Shown here piece after piece: positions 1-9,673 of a stretch of DNA of 58,361 nt; the stretch's first letter is position 1, and each line of letters begins with the position of its first letter. This DNA is from Syntrophaceae bacterium UBA2251. Its GTDB lineage: Bacteria; Desulfobacterota; Syntrophia; Syntrophales; UBA2251. The notes below the pieces were generated by a model that did not search any database, was not told where the DNA came from, and saw nothing but the letters and a program-made list of their open reading frames with translations. The position numbers and the translations under genes were made by a program. Where the stretch lies: assembly GCA_002347815.1 (NCBI GenBank), contig DDXV01000040.1, positions 1 to 58,361 on the forward strand. Direction: 5' to 3'.

Positions 1-95
1 GAAAGTTGGTGGTGGATTATGGTTCAGGGGGAACGTTGCGTTCAGGGGGCAAATGTGGTAAGGACCGCTCAGCGTAAATGGGAGAGGAAGGCGCC

Positions 96-2324
96 ATGAC
101 GAAAATAGACACGTTGATACAGCACGTTATCACCGATGGCCGGACGACCCTGACCGAGGCGGAGTCCAAGACCGTCCTCAAGGCTTACGGGGCGCCCGTC
201 ATCGAAGAATGGGTCGTCAAAACCCCGGCGGAGGCGGTCCGGCAGGCGGAACAGACAGGGTATCCGGTTGTTCTCAAGGGGTTGGGCGCAAAGCTGACCC
301 ATAAAACGGAGCGGGGGCTCGTCAAACTGAATCTCGGCAGCGCGGCGGCGGTCCATCAGGCGGCCCTGGAGATCGAGCATGGCGCCGGGCCGGACCTCGA
401 AGGCTATCTCGTTCAGCCGCAGGTGGTGGGTCGTCGGGAATTCGTGGCGGGTCTTTTCCGGGATGCGCAGTTCGGGCCGGTGGTCATGTTCGGCTTGGGG
501 GGCATCTTCACCGAGGCCCTGGATGATGTCGTCTTTCGTCTGGCCCCCTTCGACGAGGGGACGGCCCGTCAGATGATCTCGGAATTGCATGCAAAAAAAC
601 TCCTGGAGGCCTTCCGGGGAGAGCAGCCGGCGGACCCGGACGCCCTGGCCCGAACACTGGCGGGCCTGTCCCGTCTCGCCGTTGACCATCCGGAGGTCCG
701 GGAGATCGATATCAACCCCCTGCTCGTGGGGCCCGACGGCCGGGTGACGGCGGTCGACGCCCTGATCGTCCTGCAGTTGGAGAAAACCGAGGAGCAGACC
801 TTTTCGCCCCCGGTCGCGACCCAGGACGTGGCGAAGGTGTTCTACCCCCGGTCGATCGCCTTTATCGGCGCATCAGGGACCATCAGCAAGTGGGGCTATA
901 TAATGGCCGTGGCGGTGCTGGCGGGGGGCTACGAGGGGACGGTGTATCTCGTCAATCCGAAGGGCGGCCAGATCGCCGGCCGGCCGGTGTACCCCTCCCT
1001 CGGGGACATTCCGGGGCCCGTGGATCTGGTCGTTGTCACCGTGCCCGCGGAGGCGGTCATCGCGCTTCTGCCGGAACTGCAGGCCAAGTGCGTCAAAAGC
1101 ATGCTCCTCATCACCTCCGGGTTCGGCGAAACCGGACCGGAGGGCAAGGAACTGGAACGGAAACTGGTCGCCGCCGCCCGTCAGGCCGGGGTGCTGATCC
1201 TGGGACCGAACACGATGGGCATCTGCAATCCCCACGCAAAGTTTTTCTGCACCGGCATGCACGCCCGCCCGGTTCCGGGTTCGCTGGCCTTCATCGCCCA
1301 GTCGGGCAATCTGGGGACGCAGCTGCTGGCCTTCGCGAAGAAAGAGGGCATCGGCATCCGGGCCTTCAGCGGTTCCGGCAACGAGGCCATGATCACCATC
1401 GAAGACTATCTCGAGGCCTTCGAGGTGGATGCCCTGACACAGACCGTTCTCCTGTACATCGAGAGCGTCAAGAACGGCCGCCGGTTTGTCTCGGCGGCCC
1501 GCGCGGTGAGCCGTCAAAAACCGGTCATCGTCCTCAAGGGGGGGCGCACCCGGGAGGGGAACAAGGCCGCGGAGAGCCATACCGGCGCCCTCGCGGCCAA
1601 CAACCGGGTGTTCGAGACTGCCTGCCGTCAGGCGGGGGTGGTGCTGGTCGAACATCCGAAGGACCTGATCGACGTCTCGGCGGCCTTTTCCTCCCTGCCG
1701 CTGCCCCGGGGGAATCGCGTCGGGATCGCCACGCTGGGGGGCGGCTGGGGGGTTGTGGCGGCGGATCTGTGTGTGGAGCACGGACTCGAGATGGCCCCGC
1801 TGTCCCCGGATCTCATCGCCCGGATCGATCGGATCCTCCCGCCCTACTGGAGCCGCTCCAACCCGGTGGACCTGGTTGGCGATGCCGACGTGACCGTCCC
1901 GCTCAGGGTCATGGAGGAGATGATGCGGTGGGACGGCTGCGACGCGTACATCCACATGGGGGTCATGGGGCGGAGAATCATGGTCCAATGGCTGGCCGAG
2001 TCTTCGGCTGCGGTGGATCCCAGCCAGAACAAGGCCTTTCTCAAGGAACGGATGCAGGAGGGCCTCGATTACGAAAAATTCTTCCTGGAGAGCATGGTCC
2101 GGCTCATGGAGACGTACGGCAAACCGATCCTCGGGGTGTACCTCCTGACGGACGAACAAAGCCGGACGATTACGGATGTGGAGGGCAGTCCCTTCAAGGG
2201 CGTTGTTTACCTGACGCCGGAGCAGGCGGTCAAGACGCTGGCCAAGATGCACGCTTACGGGCAATGGCTGGAGCGCGAAGGGATCCCCGTCGGCGAACGC
2301 GGCGTGCGGATGCGCGGGGCGTAG
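96..2324 (+). CDS. ADP-forming acyl-CoA (acetyl-CoA) synthetase, fused subunits
   Basis: Predicted cytoplasmic NDP-forming acyl-CoA synthetase of 742 residues, interconverting acyl-CoA + ADP + Pi with acid + ATP + CoA. The order is ATP-grasp domain first (about residues 5-230), then a CoA-binding Rossmann domain (about 245-345), then the succinyl-CoA-ligase-like domain. The phosphorylated histidine of the family lies in SHTGALA near residue 495. The start at 96 is preferred over an in-frame ATG at 78 because GGAGAGGAAG (81-90) sits just upstream of it. The ATP-grasp domain precedes the CoA-binding domain, the reverse of Pat-type acyltransferases. In syntrophs such enzymes can save ATP when acids are formed from CoA esters; the substrate cannot be read from sequence. 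The gene faces a decayed acyl-CoA ligase operon on the other strand. Confidence 0.9.
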   Translation: MTKIDTLIQHVITDGRTTLTEAESKTVLKAYGAPVIEEWVVKTPAEAVRQAEQTGYPVVLKGLGAKLTHKTERGLVKLNLGSAAAVHQAALEIEHGAGPDLEGYLVQPQVVGRREFVAGLFRDAQFGPVVMFGLGGIFTEALDDVVFRLAPFDEGTARQMISELHAKKLLEAFRGEQPADPDALARTLAGLSRLAVDHPEVREIDINPLLVGPDGRVTAVDALIVLQLEKTEEQTFSPPVATQDVAKVFYPRSIAFIGASGTISKWGYIMAVAVLAGGYEGTVYLVNPKGGQIAGRPVYPSLGDIPGPVDLVVVTVPAEAVIALLPELQAKCVKSMLLITSGFGETGPEGKELERKLVAAARQAGVLILGPNTMGICNPHAKFFCTGMHARPVPGSLAFIAQSGNLGTQLLAFAKKEGIGIRAFSGSGNEAMITIEDYLEAFEVDALTQTVLLYIESVKNGRRFVSAARAVSRQKPVIVLKGGRTREGNKAAESHTGALAANNRVFETACRQAGVVLVEHPKDLIDVSAAFSSLPLPRGNRVGIATLGGGWGVVAADLCVEHGLEMAPLSPDLIARIDRILPPYWSRSNPVDLVGDADVTVPLRVMEEMMRWDGCDAYIHMGVMGRRIMVQWLAESSAAVDPSQNKAFLKERMQEGLDYEKFFLESMVRLMETYGKPILGVYLLTDEQSRTITDVEGSPFKGVVYLTPEQAVKTLAKMHAYGQWLEREGIPVGERGVRMRGA

Positions 2325-2359
2325 GAAACGACGGTCGGGGAGGCCGGCGGTGGCGAGGA

Positions 2360-3323
2360 TAAATTTTCACGCTCCGCCAGCGCCCGGACCTCGTCGTCGT
2401 GAAGCGTCACGAGCGCCGTCAGGTATGTCCGGCGGAAGATCCGGCCTTTCAGGGGAGAGCCGCCGGCCAGCGTCTGCTGGATGCGGTTGTAGATCCGCTC
2501 GAAGATCTGGGGGACGCTGACCTGGACGGTGGGCTTGAGTTCCCGGAAGTTGTCCACCAGCCGGTCGATGCTTTCCGCATAGGCCCCGACAATGCCCAGG
2601 TGCATCGCGGCATAGACGGTCATCCGCTGGAGCATGTGGGTGAGCGGCAGGAAGGCGAGGCCGAAGTCGCTCTCCTCGTAGTGATGCATCCGCGTGGCGT
2701 TGAGGGCCGTGTGGTAGAGGTTGGCGTGGGTGATCATGGCCCCTTTCGGCGGGCCGGTCGTCCCGGAGGTGTAGGCGATCGTGGCCAGATCCTCCGGCCG
2801 GACGGCGCGACAGATCGCCCCGAAGCGCTCCGGCGCCCGCTCGTCCAGGATCCGCCCTTCTGCCTTGAAGTCCTCCCAAGTCAGAACGCCCGGCGGCAGG
2901 GACGTCCGGCGGGTCGCGAAGACGACCAGGGTCTCCGGCTGCCCCAGCGTCTCGCGGATGGACAGGAGCGTCTCGAGGATCGCGTCGTCTTCCGCGAAAC
3001 AGCACCTCAACCCGCTGTGGCGGATGATGTGGGTCGTCTCCTTAAGGCTGGCCGTGGGATACAGACCGATCGTGACCCCGCCGGCGGAGAGGATGGCGAG
3101 ATCCGCGTCGGCCCACTCCGCCCGGGTCACCTTTCGCGGTCCCCAGGGCGACGAGGCCCATCACGCCGGCCCGCGGCCCCGCCAGGGCCTCCCGCCAGGT
3201 CGTTGGCGTCCAGCGTCCGTTCCGTTTCGCGAGTTTGAGGGTCCGGTCCCCGTACCGCCGGGCCTGCTGCAGGAAGATTCCCGTCACGGTCGGGGGGTCG
3301 TAGCGGTGGGCCTCCCCGTTCAT
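2360..3323 (-). pseudogene. AMP-forming long-chain acyl-CoA ligase remnant (frameshifted, 3' truncated)
   Basis: The start (ATG at 3323) and first 65 or so codons read as a normal acyl-CoA ligase N-terminus up to an AKGD motif. The match then resumes in another frame at RAEWADADLA, near 3130. The family's intervening residues (about eight codons) are missing, so a deletion with frame change is likely. The second part keeps the AMP-binding signature YTSGTTGPPKG and runs to about 2360. There homology ends abruptly, about half-way through the usual 600 residues, and reading continues antisense into the neighbouring synthetase. The start overlaps the stop of the upstream fragment (3320-3613) as ATGA, so the two were once translationally coupled. 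It cannot give a functional ligase. Confidence 0.85.
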
Positions 3324-3613
3324 GAGGGGCGATCGTCCTGCCGGGACGGGGGGCCGGTTTCCGGACGGAGGCGTCGGCTTCGCTCCCGGAGGCGGTGCAG
3401 GGCCGTCAGCACCCGGATCGCCTTCTCCGGTGACGGGAAGACGGGGATCCGATGATCCTCCAGCCAGGCCAGGGTCTCATGGTCGCCGGGCTCCATCCCC
3501 GCAACCCAGAGCACCAGGGGCTTGCCGGCCTCGGGCATAGGAAAAAACATCCCGAAGGTTTCCCGGGGCGGAGGGACGGACAGAAACATAGGAGAAACGC
3601 CGCCGGCTGTCAA
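3320..3613 (-). pseudogene. C-terminal fragment of an ADP-forming acyl-CoA synthetase
   Basis: From about 3540 to 3345 the translation (KPLVLWVAG, then IPVFPSPEKAIRVLTALHRL) matches the end of NDP-forming acyl-CoA synthetases, where a conserved GIPxFxSPExAVxALxAL stretch closes a flavodoxin-like domain. The several hundred preceding residues are absent, and the codons nearest the nominal start do not resemble the family. The stop codon overlaps the start of the ligase remnant by 4 bp (ATGA), the mark of a former operon pairing the two types of acyl-CoA synthetase. It is probably not functional. It is not a copy of the end of the intact gene at 96-2324, whose C-terminus differs. Confidence 0.65.
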
Positions 3614-3833
3614 TGATCAAATGTCCACGTGTCCAGGGCAAAAAGAATGGCCCGGTTTTGCAGCACAGGCGTTGTCCGCAGTTTTGTTCGTCCGACAGGG
3701 CCTTTGACGACCGCGAGGGGAGCGGCGGGTGGCGCGGGCGTTCCCGTGCGGCGACAAAACGAGCGCTCGCTCTATTTTGTGGTTGAAGGGTCGTTCCGGG
3801 CGTAGTATAAGCATGGATAGAGGATTCGAATTC

Positions 3834-4544
3834 ATGAGTGCAATTTACATGATCCGGCACGGTCAGGCCTCCTTCGGAAACCACAACTACGACCAGCTCT
3901 CAGAACGGGGCGTTCTGCAGTCCCGGCTGCTGGCGCAGTACCTTAAGCGGATCGGGTTTCAGTGCGACGCGGCCTGTGCGGGCCGGATGGTCCGTCAGCA
4001 GGACACGGCCCGGGAGACCCTCGATCTGTATGCCCGGGAGAGCCTTGCCTTTCCGGCGCTGACCGTCGACGAGGCCTTCAACGAGTACAATTCGGCGTCC
4101 ATCATCCTGTCCCACGTCCAGGAGCTGGCGCGGGAGGACCGGTCGCTCGATGCGGACATGAAGCAGATCTACACGAACAGGAAGGCCTTCCAGCGTGTGT
4201 TCGAGCGGATCATGCTGAAGTGGATCGCCGGGGAGGACCGGAAGGAGGGCCTGGACAGCTGGGAGACCTTCCGCGATCGGGTCTGGGGGGGGCTCAAACG
4301 GATCATGGCGGCCCACGGCAAGGGCCGGACCGTGATCATCTTTACCTCCGGCGGTCCCATTTCGGCGGCCATGCAGCTCGCGCTGGGGATCTCCGACGAG
4401 CAGACCCTCCGGATCGCCTGGCAGATCGTCAACGCCTCGATCACGAAATTCGTCTACAACGAGGAGCGAATCTCGCTGGCCGCCTTCAACCAGACGGCCC
4501 ACCTCGACCTGGAGCGGGACGCGTCGCTGATGACGTACCGCTGA
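3834..4544 (+). CDS. Histidine phosphatase (phosphoglycerate mutase-like) family protein
   Basis: A 236-residue protein with the RHG signature (RHGQ, residues 8-11) at its N-terminus, which carries the catalytic phospho-accepting histidine. The second-half stretch IIFTSGGPISAAM occupies the place of the family's second catalytic histidine motif (usually GHG). The second histidine is not evident there, which is a caution about activity. The start at 3834 is chosen because AGAGGA lies about 9 bases upstream and translation begins right before the RHG strand; an ATG at 3813 is in frame but poorly spaced. It precedes an acyl-CoA dehydrogenase by 67 bp in the same direction. Proteins of this branch often sit beside APH-type kinases and acyl-CoA dehydrogenases. 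The substrate is unknown. Confidence 0.8.
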   Translation: MSAIYMIRHGQASFGNHNYDQLSERGVLQSRLLAQYLKRIGFQCDAACAGRMVRQQDTARETLDLYARESLAFPALTVDEAFNEYNSASIILSHVQELAREDRSLDADMKQIYTNRKAFQRVFERIMLKWIAGEDRKEGLDSWETFRDRVWGGLKRIMAAHGKGRTVIIFTSGGPISAAMQLALGISDEQTLRIAWQIVNASITKFVYNEERISLAAFNQTAHLDLERDASLMTYR

Positions 4545-4611
4545 CCGAAACGCACCACGCGGAAACAGAGGTCGGACAACCCATCACCCATCATCGAACA
4601 GGGAGGGGATC

Positions 4612-5820
4612 ATGGATTTCACCGTATCGGAGAAAATGCAGGCCGTTGTGGGAATGATGAACGAATTCGTGGGACGTGAACTCATTCCCCTGGAACCGGA
4701 GTTTCTGACGAAGAGTTTCCGGCAGATGGAGCCCGTCATGGAGGAAAAGCGGCAGATGGTGCGGCAGATGGAGCTGTGGGCCCCCAACCATCCGCCGGAG
4801 TACGGCGGCATGGGCCTGAACCTGATGGATCACGCCCTCGTCTCCGAGGCCCTGGGGCGGACGCCCATCGGGCATTACACCTTCAACTGCCACGCCCCCG
4901 ACGCGGGGAACATCGAGATCCTCCACAAGTACGGGACGGATGCGCAGAAGGAACGCTGGCTCCGGCCCCTGATCGAGGGGAAGATCCGGAGCTGCTTTTC
5001 CATGACCGAGGTGGAGCTGGCCGGGTCGAACCCGGTGATGATGGATACGACCGCGGTCAAGGACGGCCAGGATTACGTCATCAACGGGCAGAAGTGGTAC
5101 ACGACGGGCGCCGACGGGGCGGCCTTCGCAATCGTCATGGCCGTGACCAACCCCGAGGCGGCGCCGCACATGCGGGCGAGCATGATCATCGTCCCAACCG
5201 GGACGCCGGGCTTCAACCTGGTCCGGAACATCCCCGTGATGGGCCATTCGGGCGACAGCCTGTTCAGCCACGGGGAGATCCTCTACCAGTCCTGCCGCGT
5301 GCCGCAGGAGAACCTCCTCGGACCCGAGGGCTGGGGGTTCGTCATCGCCCAGGAGCGGCTGGGGCCGGGTCGGATCCACCACTGCATGCGCTGGCTCGGG
5401 ATCTGCCACCGCGCCTTCGATCTGATGTGCGCCCGGGCATCCAAGCGCGTCATCTCGTACGACAACAAGACCCTGGCCTCGAAGCAGATCATCCAGTCCT
5501 GGATCGCCGAGTGCGCCGCCGAGATCCAGGCCGCGCGCCTGATGACCCTTCACGCCGCCTGGAAGATCGAAACCCTGGGCGTCAAGGAGGCCCGGGAGGA
5601 CATTGCGCTCATCAAGTTCTACGTGGCCAACGTCCTCCAGAAGGTGGTGGACCGGGCCCTGCAGGTCCATGGCGGGCTGGGTATGACGGACGACACCATC
5701 ATCGCCTTTTTCTTCCGTCATGAGCGGGCCGCCCGGATCTACGACGGCGCCGACGAGGTCCACAAGGCGACCGTCGCCCGACGGATCCTGAAGGGCTACG
5801 CCGGACGCGACGTCCGCTGA
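4612..5820 (+). CDS. Acyl-CoA dehydrogenase
   Basis: Full-length (402 residues) FAD-dependent acyl-CoA dehydrogenase with the usual order: helical N-terminal domain, middle beta domain (CFSMTEVELAGSNP, FAD/substrate contact near residue 125-140) and C-terminal helical domain ending in QVHGGLGMTDD, the FAD-binding signature. A strong ribosome site (GGGAGGGG) precedes ATG 4612. The closest kinds of protein are the ACAD10/ACAD11-like dehydrogenases. This fits the APH-type kinase two genes downstream, because in animals those two activities are fused and act on 4-hydroxyacyl-CoA. That substrate is an inference; a simple beta-oxidation role is the alternative. Confidence 0.92.
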   Translation: MDFTVSEKMQAVVGMMNEFVGRELIPLEPEFLTKSFRQMEPVMEEKRQMVRQMELWAPNHPPEYGGMGLNLMDHALVSEALGRTPIGHYTFNCHAPDAGNIEILHKYGTDAQKERWLRPLIEGKIRSCFSMTEVELAGSNPVMMDTTAVKDGQDYVINGQKWYTTGADGAAFAIVMAVTNPEAAPHMRASMIIVPTGTPGFNLVRNIPVMGHSGDSLFSHGEILYQSCRVPQENLLGPEGWGFVIAQERLGPGRIHHCMRWLGICHRAFDLMCARASKRVISYDNKTLASKQIIQSWIAECAAEIQAARLMTLHAAWKIETLGVKEAREDIALIKFYVANVLQKVVDRALQVHGGLGMTDDTIIAFFFRHERAARIYDGADEVHKATVARRILKGYAGRDVR

Positions 5821-5871
5821 GGCCGACGAACGGGACGGGCCGTAGATCATGCGTGCAGAGGGGAGCGGACG

Positions 5872-6576
5872 ATGATGACCTTTGCCGAATTCCAGGAGCT
5901 CGTCAACCTGTCGATGGAAGCGCTTTGCCGGGATTTTTTCCGTGAAAATCCCGACCGGGCCCGGGTGAAGAAGGAGGCCACGGTCGTCCGGAACCTGGTG
6001 AAGATCCTGGATGCCACCCTGATGATCAGCAATCAGAAGGGGTTCCAGGCCATGAGCGTCCGGGATTTGAGCCGCGAGACGGGCTTGAGCATGGGGGCGC
6101 TCTACTCCTATATCAGCGGCAAGGAGGAACTGCTCGCCATCATCCGGGCGCAGGGGTACCGGATCGTCGTTCGGATCCTGACCGGGGCGATTGCGGAGGG
6201 GTCCGATCCCCACGAGAAGCTCCGCCAGGCCATTCAGACGCACCTCTATCTGAGCGAGGCGATGCGGGCCTGGTTCTATTTCTCCTATATGGAGACGAAG
6301 AATCTGTCCAAGGAAGAACAGAAAAAATCCATCCAAATGGAGCTGTTCACGGAGAAGCTCTTCATCGACATTCTCTCCGCGGGCTGTCGCGCGGGGCGCT
6401 TCCGCCCCATGAATGTGGAACTCACGGCAGCCGCGATCAAGGCCCTGCTGCAGGACTGGTACCTCAAGCCCTGGAAGCATCAGCGCCGGAAGGTCACCAT
6501 CGAAGAATATGCCCGCTTCGTCACGGGGCTGGTGGAGGCGTATATCCTGCCGTCGCCGGCCGCCGCGTCGCCCTGA
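5872..6576 (+). CDS. TetR/AcrR family transcriptional regulator
   Basis: 234-residue repressor-type protein. The DNA-binding helix-turn-helix (about residues 45-90) includes KGFQAMSVRDLSRETGLSMG followed by the typical ALYSYISGKEELL turn. An unusually long N-terminal extension of some 40 residues precedes it. The C-terminal ligand domain is variable, as is normal. Two adjacent ATGs (5872 and 5875) are possible. It lies between the acyl-CoA dehydrogenase and the APH-type kinase and probably senses an acyl-CoA or related metabolite to control this block. No operator was identified with certainty. Confidence 0.88.
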   Translation: MMTFAEFQELVNLSMEALCRDFFRENPDRARVKKEATVVRNLVKILDATLMISNQKGFQAMSVRDLSRETGLSMGALYSYISGKEELLAIIRAQGYRIVVRILTGAIAEGSDPHEKLRQAIQTHLYLSEAMRAWFYFSYMETKNLSKEEQKKSIQMELFTEKLFIDILSAGCRAGRFRPMNVELTAAAIKALLQDWYLKPWKHQRRKVTIEEYARFVTGLVEAYILPSPAAASP

Positions 6577-6692
6577 TTCCGGTGTGCGCGGGCAGGGGGT
6601 CTAAAGGACCGGGGAAAATCTTCATCCCGATGCCGCAGCGGGGGATCGGATTTTCGGGGATCTGGAAACGACATCAACGACGGAGGCGCAGG

Positions 6693-7766
6693 ATGGATTA
6701 TCTCGACAAGACCAAACCGATTCGCGAAGGAGAAGAGTTCGACGTCAAGAAGGTGGAGGCCTTTCTCAAGGACGCCCTCCCGGGTCTGCAGGGGGAACTC
6801 ACGGTCGCGCAGTTTCCCGGGGGCTATTCGAATCTGACCTACCTCGTCAGGGTCGGCGAACGGGAATTCGTCTTCCGGCGTCCGCCCTTCGGCCGGAAGG
6901 CCAAGAGCGCCCACGACATGGGCCGGGAATACCGGATTTTGAAGGCCCTGAAACCTGTTTTCCCCTACTGTCCGGCCCCGATCCTCTATACGGAAGACGA
7001 ATCCGTGATCGGCTGCCCCTTTTTCGTCATGGAACGGCTCAAGGGGGTCCTCCTCCGCCGCGACCTGCCGCCGGGGCTCACCTACACCCCCGAACAGACC
7101 TGGCAGTTGTGCGAGAACGTGCTCGACGTGCATGTGGCGCTGCACAAGGTGGATTACGTCCGGGCCGGCCTCGAGAATTTCGGAAAGCCGGTGGGGTACG
7201 TGAAGCGACAGGTGGAGGGCTGGAGCGAGCGCTACCGTCAGGCCCGCACCCCCGATGCGCCGGTCTACGAAGACGTCATGGACTGGCTGACGAAGACCAT
7301 GCCGGGGGACAGCGGCATCGTGTCCGTCATCCACAACGATTACCGCTTCGACAACGTCGTCCTCGCGCCCGACAATCCCCCGTTGAAGGTCCTGGGGATC
7401 CTGGACTGGGAGATGGCGACGATCGGCGATCCCCTGATGGACCTGGGCGGCACCCTGGCCTACTGGATCGATCGCGACGATCCGCCCGACCGCCATGCCG
7501 TCAGTCTGGTCCCGACGAACAAGATGGAGGGCGCCATGACCCGGAAGGAACTCGTATCGCGGTATGCGGACAAGATGGGGATTTCCATCGAACACATCGA
7601 TTTCTATCACGTCTTCGGACTGTTTCGGCTGTCCGTCATCGCGCAGCAGATCTATTACCGGTTCTACCACGGGCAGACGAAGGACGAACGCTTCAAGTTG
7701 ATGATCATCGCCAACGGCGTTCTGGAGGCCACGGCCAAGCGGATCATCGCCGAATCGAAACTTTAG
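6693..7766 (+). CDS. APH-type phosphotransferase (ACAD10/11-like kinase domain)
   Basis: 357-residue aminoglycoside-phosphotransferase-fold kinase. Visible motifs are the nucleotide-binding region GGYSNLTYLV (about residues 45-54), the catalytic loop VIHNDYRFDN (about 210-220, with catalytic Asp in HNDYRFDN) and the metal-binding ILDWEMATIGDPLMDLG (about 238-254). This set is characteristic of the kinase part of ACAD10/11 and of bacterial LvaA-like enzymes, which phosphorylate 4-hydroxyacyl-CoA so that a dehydrogenase-like partner can eliminate phosphate. ATG 6693 is chosen for its CGGAGGCG ribosome site; earlier in-frame codons lack one. The dehydrogenase gene at 4612-5820 is the obvious partner. 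True antibiotic resistance is unlikely in this context. Confidence 0.88.
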   Translation: MDYLDKTKPIREGEEFDVKKVEAFLKDALPGLQGELTVAQFPGGYSNLTYLVRVGEREFVFRRPPFGRKAKSAHDMGREYRILKALKPVFPYCPAPILYTEDESVIGCPFFVMERLKGVLLRRDLPPGLTYTPEQTWQLCENVLDVHVALHKVDYVRAGLENFGKPVGYVKRQVEGWSERYRQARTPDAPVYEDVMDWLTKTMPGDSGIVSVIHNDYRFDNVVLAPDNPPLKVLGILDWEMATIGDPLMDLGGTLAYWIDRDDPPDRHAVSLVPTNKMEGAMTRKELVSRYADKMGISIEHIDFYHVFGLFRLSVIAQQIYYRFYHGQTKDERFKLMIIANGVLEATAKRIIAESKL

Positions 7767-7971
7767 GGACGGGCGTGAACGGAGGGAGGTGATCCGACCG
7801 ACGAGGACCGCGCGGGCCCCGATCGCCGGGCCGGGAGCCGGGGGTAACGGCCGTCGCGGGAAAATACAGGACAACGGAGGTCGTCGTCAGACGGGGGATC
7901 CGGGAGGGAGTATGCCCGGGGTTCCGGGTCGTTTACGCACTTTGTCATCTCGAACGCAAGGGAGGTAAACC

Positions 7972-9651
7972 ATGTCTGAACAGGAGAGACCGGGCCCGGT
8001 GAAGCCGCCGCTCGCGTGGCCGAAAACGGGTGTGATCGACGTGAACTACAGCGGAGAACTTTAGACGGCCTGGGCGTGCCGCTTCGGTACGCTGACCGAG
8101 ATCCTGAAGGCCGGGGTTGCCCGCTTCGGCGACAAGGACATGTGGTATTTCCCCGATCACGGCATCCGCTGGTCCTTCAACGCCTTCGACACCGTGGTCA
8201 ACAACGTCGCCTATGGGCTCCACGAGGAATACGGCATCCGGAAGGGAGACCGGGTCGCCCTCATGATGACCAACGTGCCGGAGGCCTTCGTGAGCTATCT
8301 GGCCCTGTCCCAGATCGGCGCCATCTCCGTCATCATCAACGCGCGGCTGGCGCCGGAGGAGGCCGCGCGCCAGCTGGAGGATGCGGGGTGCGTGGCCGGG
8401 GTGATCGAGGCCGCCCTCTGGGACGGCATGAAGCCGGTCCTCGGCGTCGCCTCCGGCATGAAACAGGTCTTCGTGACGGGCCCGGCGCCCCTCGATCAGG
8501 CGAAACCGTTTTCCAGGCTCATGGAGACGAAGGCCCCCCGGGAGATCCGGGTCGACGTCAGCGAGCGGGACATCTGCAGCCTGATCTACACGTCCGGGAC
8601 GACCGGACGCCCCAAGGGGACGATCACGACCCACCGTGCGATCGTCAACAACGCCATGAACGGCATCAGTTGCGCGGAAGGCGTCTATCACGCCCGGCCC
8701 GAGGACTGGCGCCAGCTGATCGTGACCCCGTTCTTTCACGTTACCACCCTTCACACCCTGATCAACTTCACCCTGCTCGGCGCCGCCGCCGTCGTCATGA
8801 CGACCTTCAAGCCCAAGGAGGCGCTGGACCTGATCATCGACGAAGAGATCAATTTCATGGTCATCGTGACGGCGATGCACTGGATCCTCAAGATGCAGCC
8901 GCGCTATCCCGAACTGGTGAAGGCCAACCGGCTGAAGTACATCCTGCAGGGCGGCTCGCCGATGCCCCCGGAGATGTTCCGGGAACTGTTCAAGGAGTTT
9001 CCGGACGCGCGCGTGGGGAACGGATACGGGTTCACCGAGGGCGCGTCCCTCGGCTGGCTGATGTTCATGGCCGGAGACTGGGACATCCTCATGCAAAAGG
9101 CGGGGAGCGTCGGGGGGACGCTGGGCAACAGCCTGCTCCGGATCGTGGACGACCACCTGAAGGACGTGCCGCGCGGACAGACGGGCGAGATCCTGGCCGC
9201 GAGCCCCGGGATCAGCCCGGGGTACTGGAACCTTCCCGAGGAGACGGCGCAGAGCTTTGTCGTCGACCCGGACGGCCGCCGCTGGTTTAAGACCGGCGAT
9301 CTCGGCTACATGGACGATGACGGGTACACCTTCCTCGTCGACCGAGCGAAGGACATGATCTGCCGGGGGGGAGAGAACGTCTACTGCGTGGAGCTGGAGA
9401 ACCTGATCAGCCAGCACGCCAAGGTTCTGGAGGTCGGCGTCGTCGGCGTTGCGGATACGGTGCTGGGGGAAAAGATCAAGGCCGTCATCTTTCCCATCCC
9501 CGGGGAAACGCTGACCGAAGAGGAGATCAAGGCCTTCTGCAGAGAGCGGATCGCTGCGTACAAGGTCCCGGATTACGTCGTGTTCACGAATCAGATGCTC
9601 CCCAAGAATCCGGGTGGGAAACTCATGAAAAAAGAGCTGAAAACCCTTTGA
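7972..9651 (+). pseudogene. AMP-forming acyl-CoA ligase with in-frame TAG near the N-terminus
   Basis: From ATG 7972 (strong AAGGGAGGTAAACC ribosome site) the reading frame is open for 30 codons. It meets TAG at 8062-8064, then continues in the same frame to 9651, giving a product of about 559 residues. Codons on both sides of the TAG are family-like (NYSGEL before, then TAWACRFGTLTEIL), so the stop interrupts the protein rather than marking its boundary. The rest is intact: YTSGTTGRPKG (AMP-binding P-loop), GYGFTEGAS, the hinge KTGDLGYMDDDGYT and the C-terminal lysine region NPGGKLMKKEL. Re-initiation at ATG 8140 would give 503 residues lacking the first 56. One base change (TAG from TAC or similar), a sequencing error or true decay are all possible. 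Confidence 0.8.
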
Positions 9652-9673
9652 GCCCGTCATAAGGAGGGAAACC

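Noticed and set aside
4591..6480. A 629-codon open frame on the minus strand opposite the dehydrogenase and TetR genes
   Set aside because: It lies antisense to two clear genes and has the arginine/glycine/proline-rich composition that high-GC shadow frames have; no family motif is visible.
8062..8064. TAG as pyrrolysine
   Set aside because: Pyrrolysine is almost confined to methylamine methyltransferases and a few others; the ligase N-terminus is not an active site and nothing indicates Pyl machinery.
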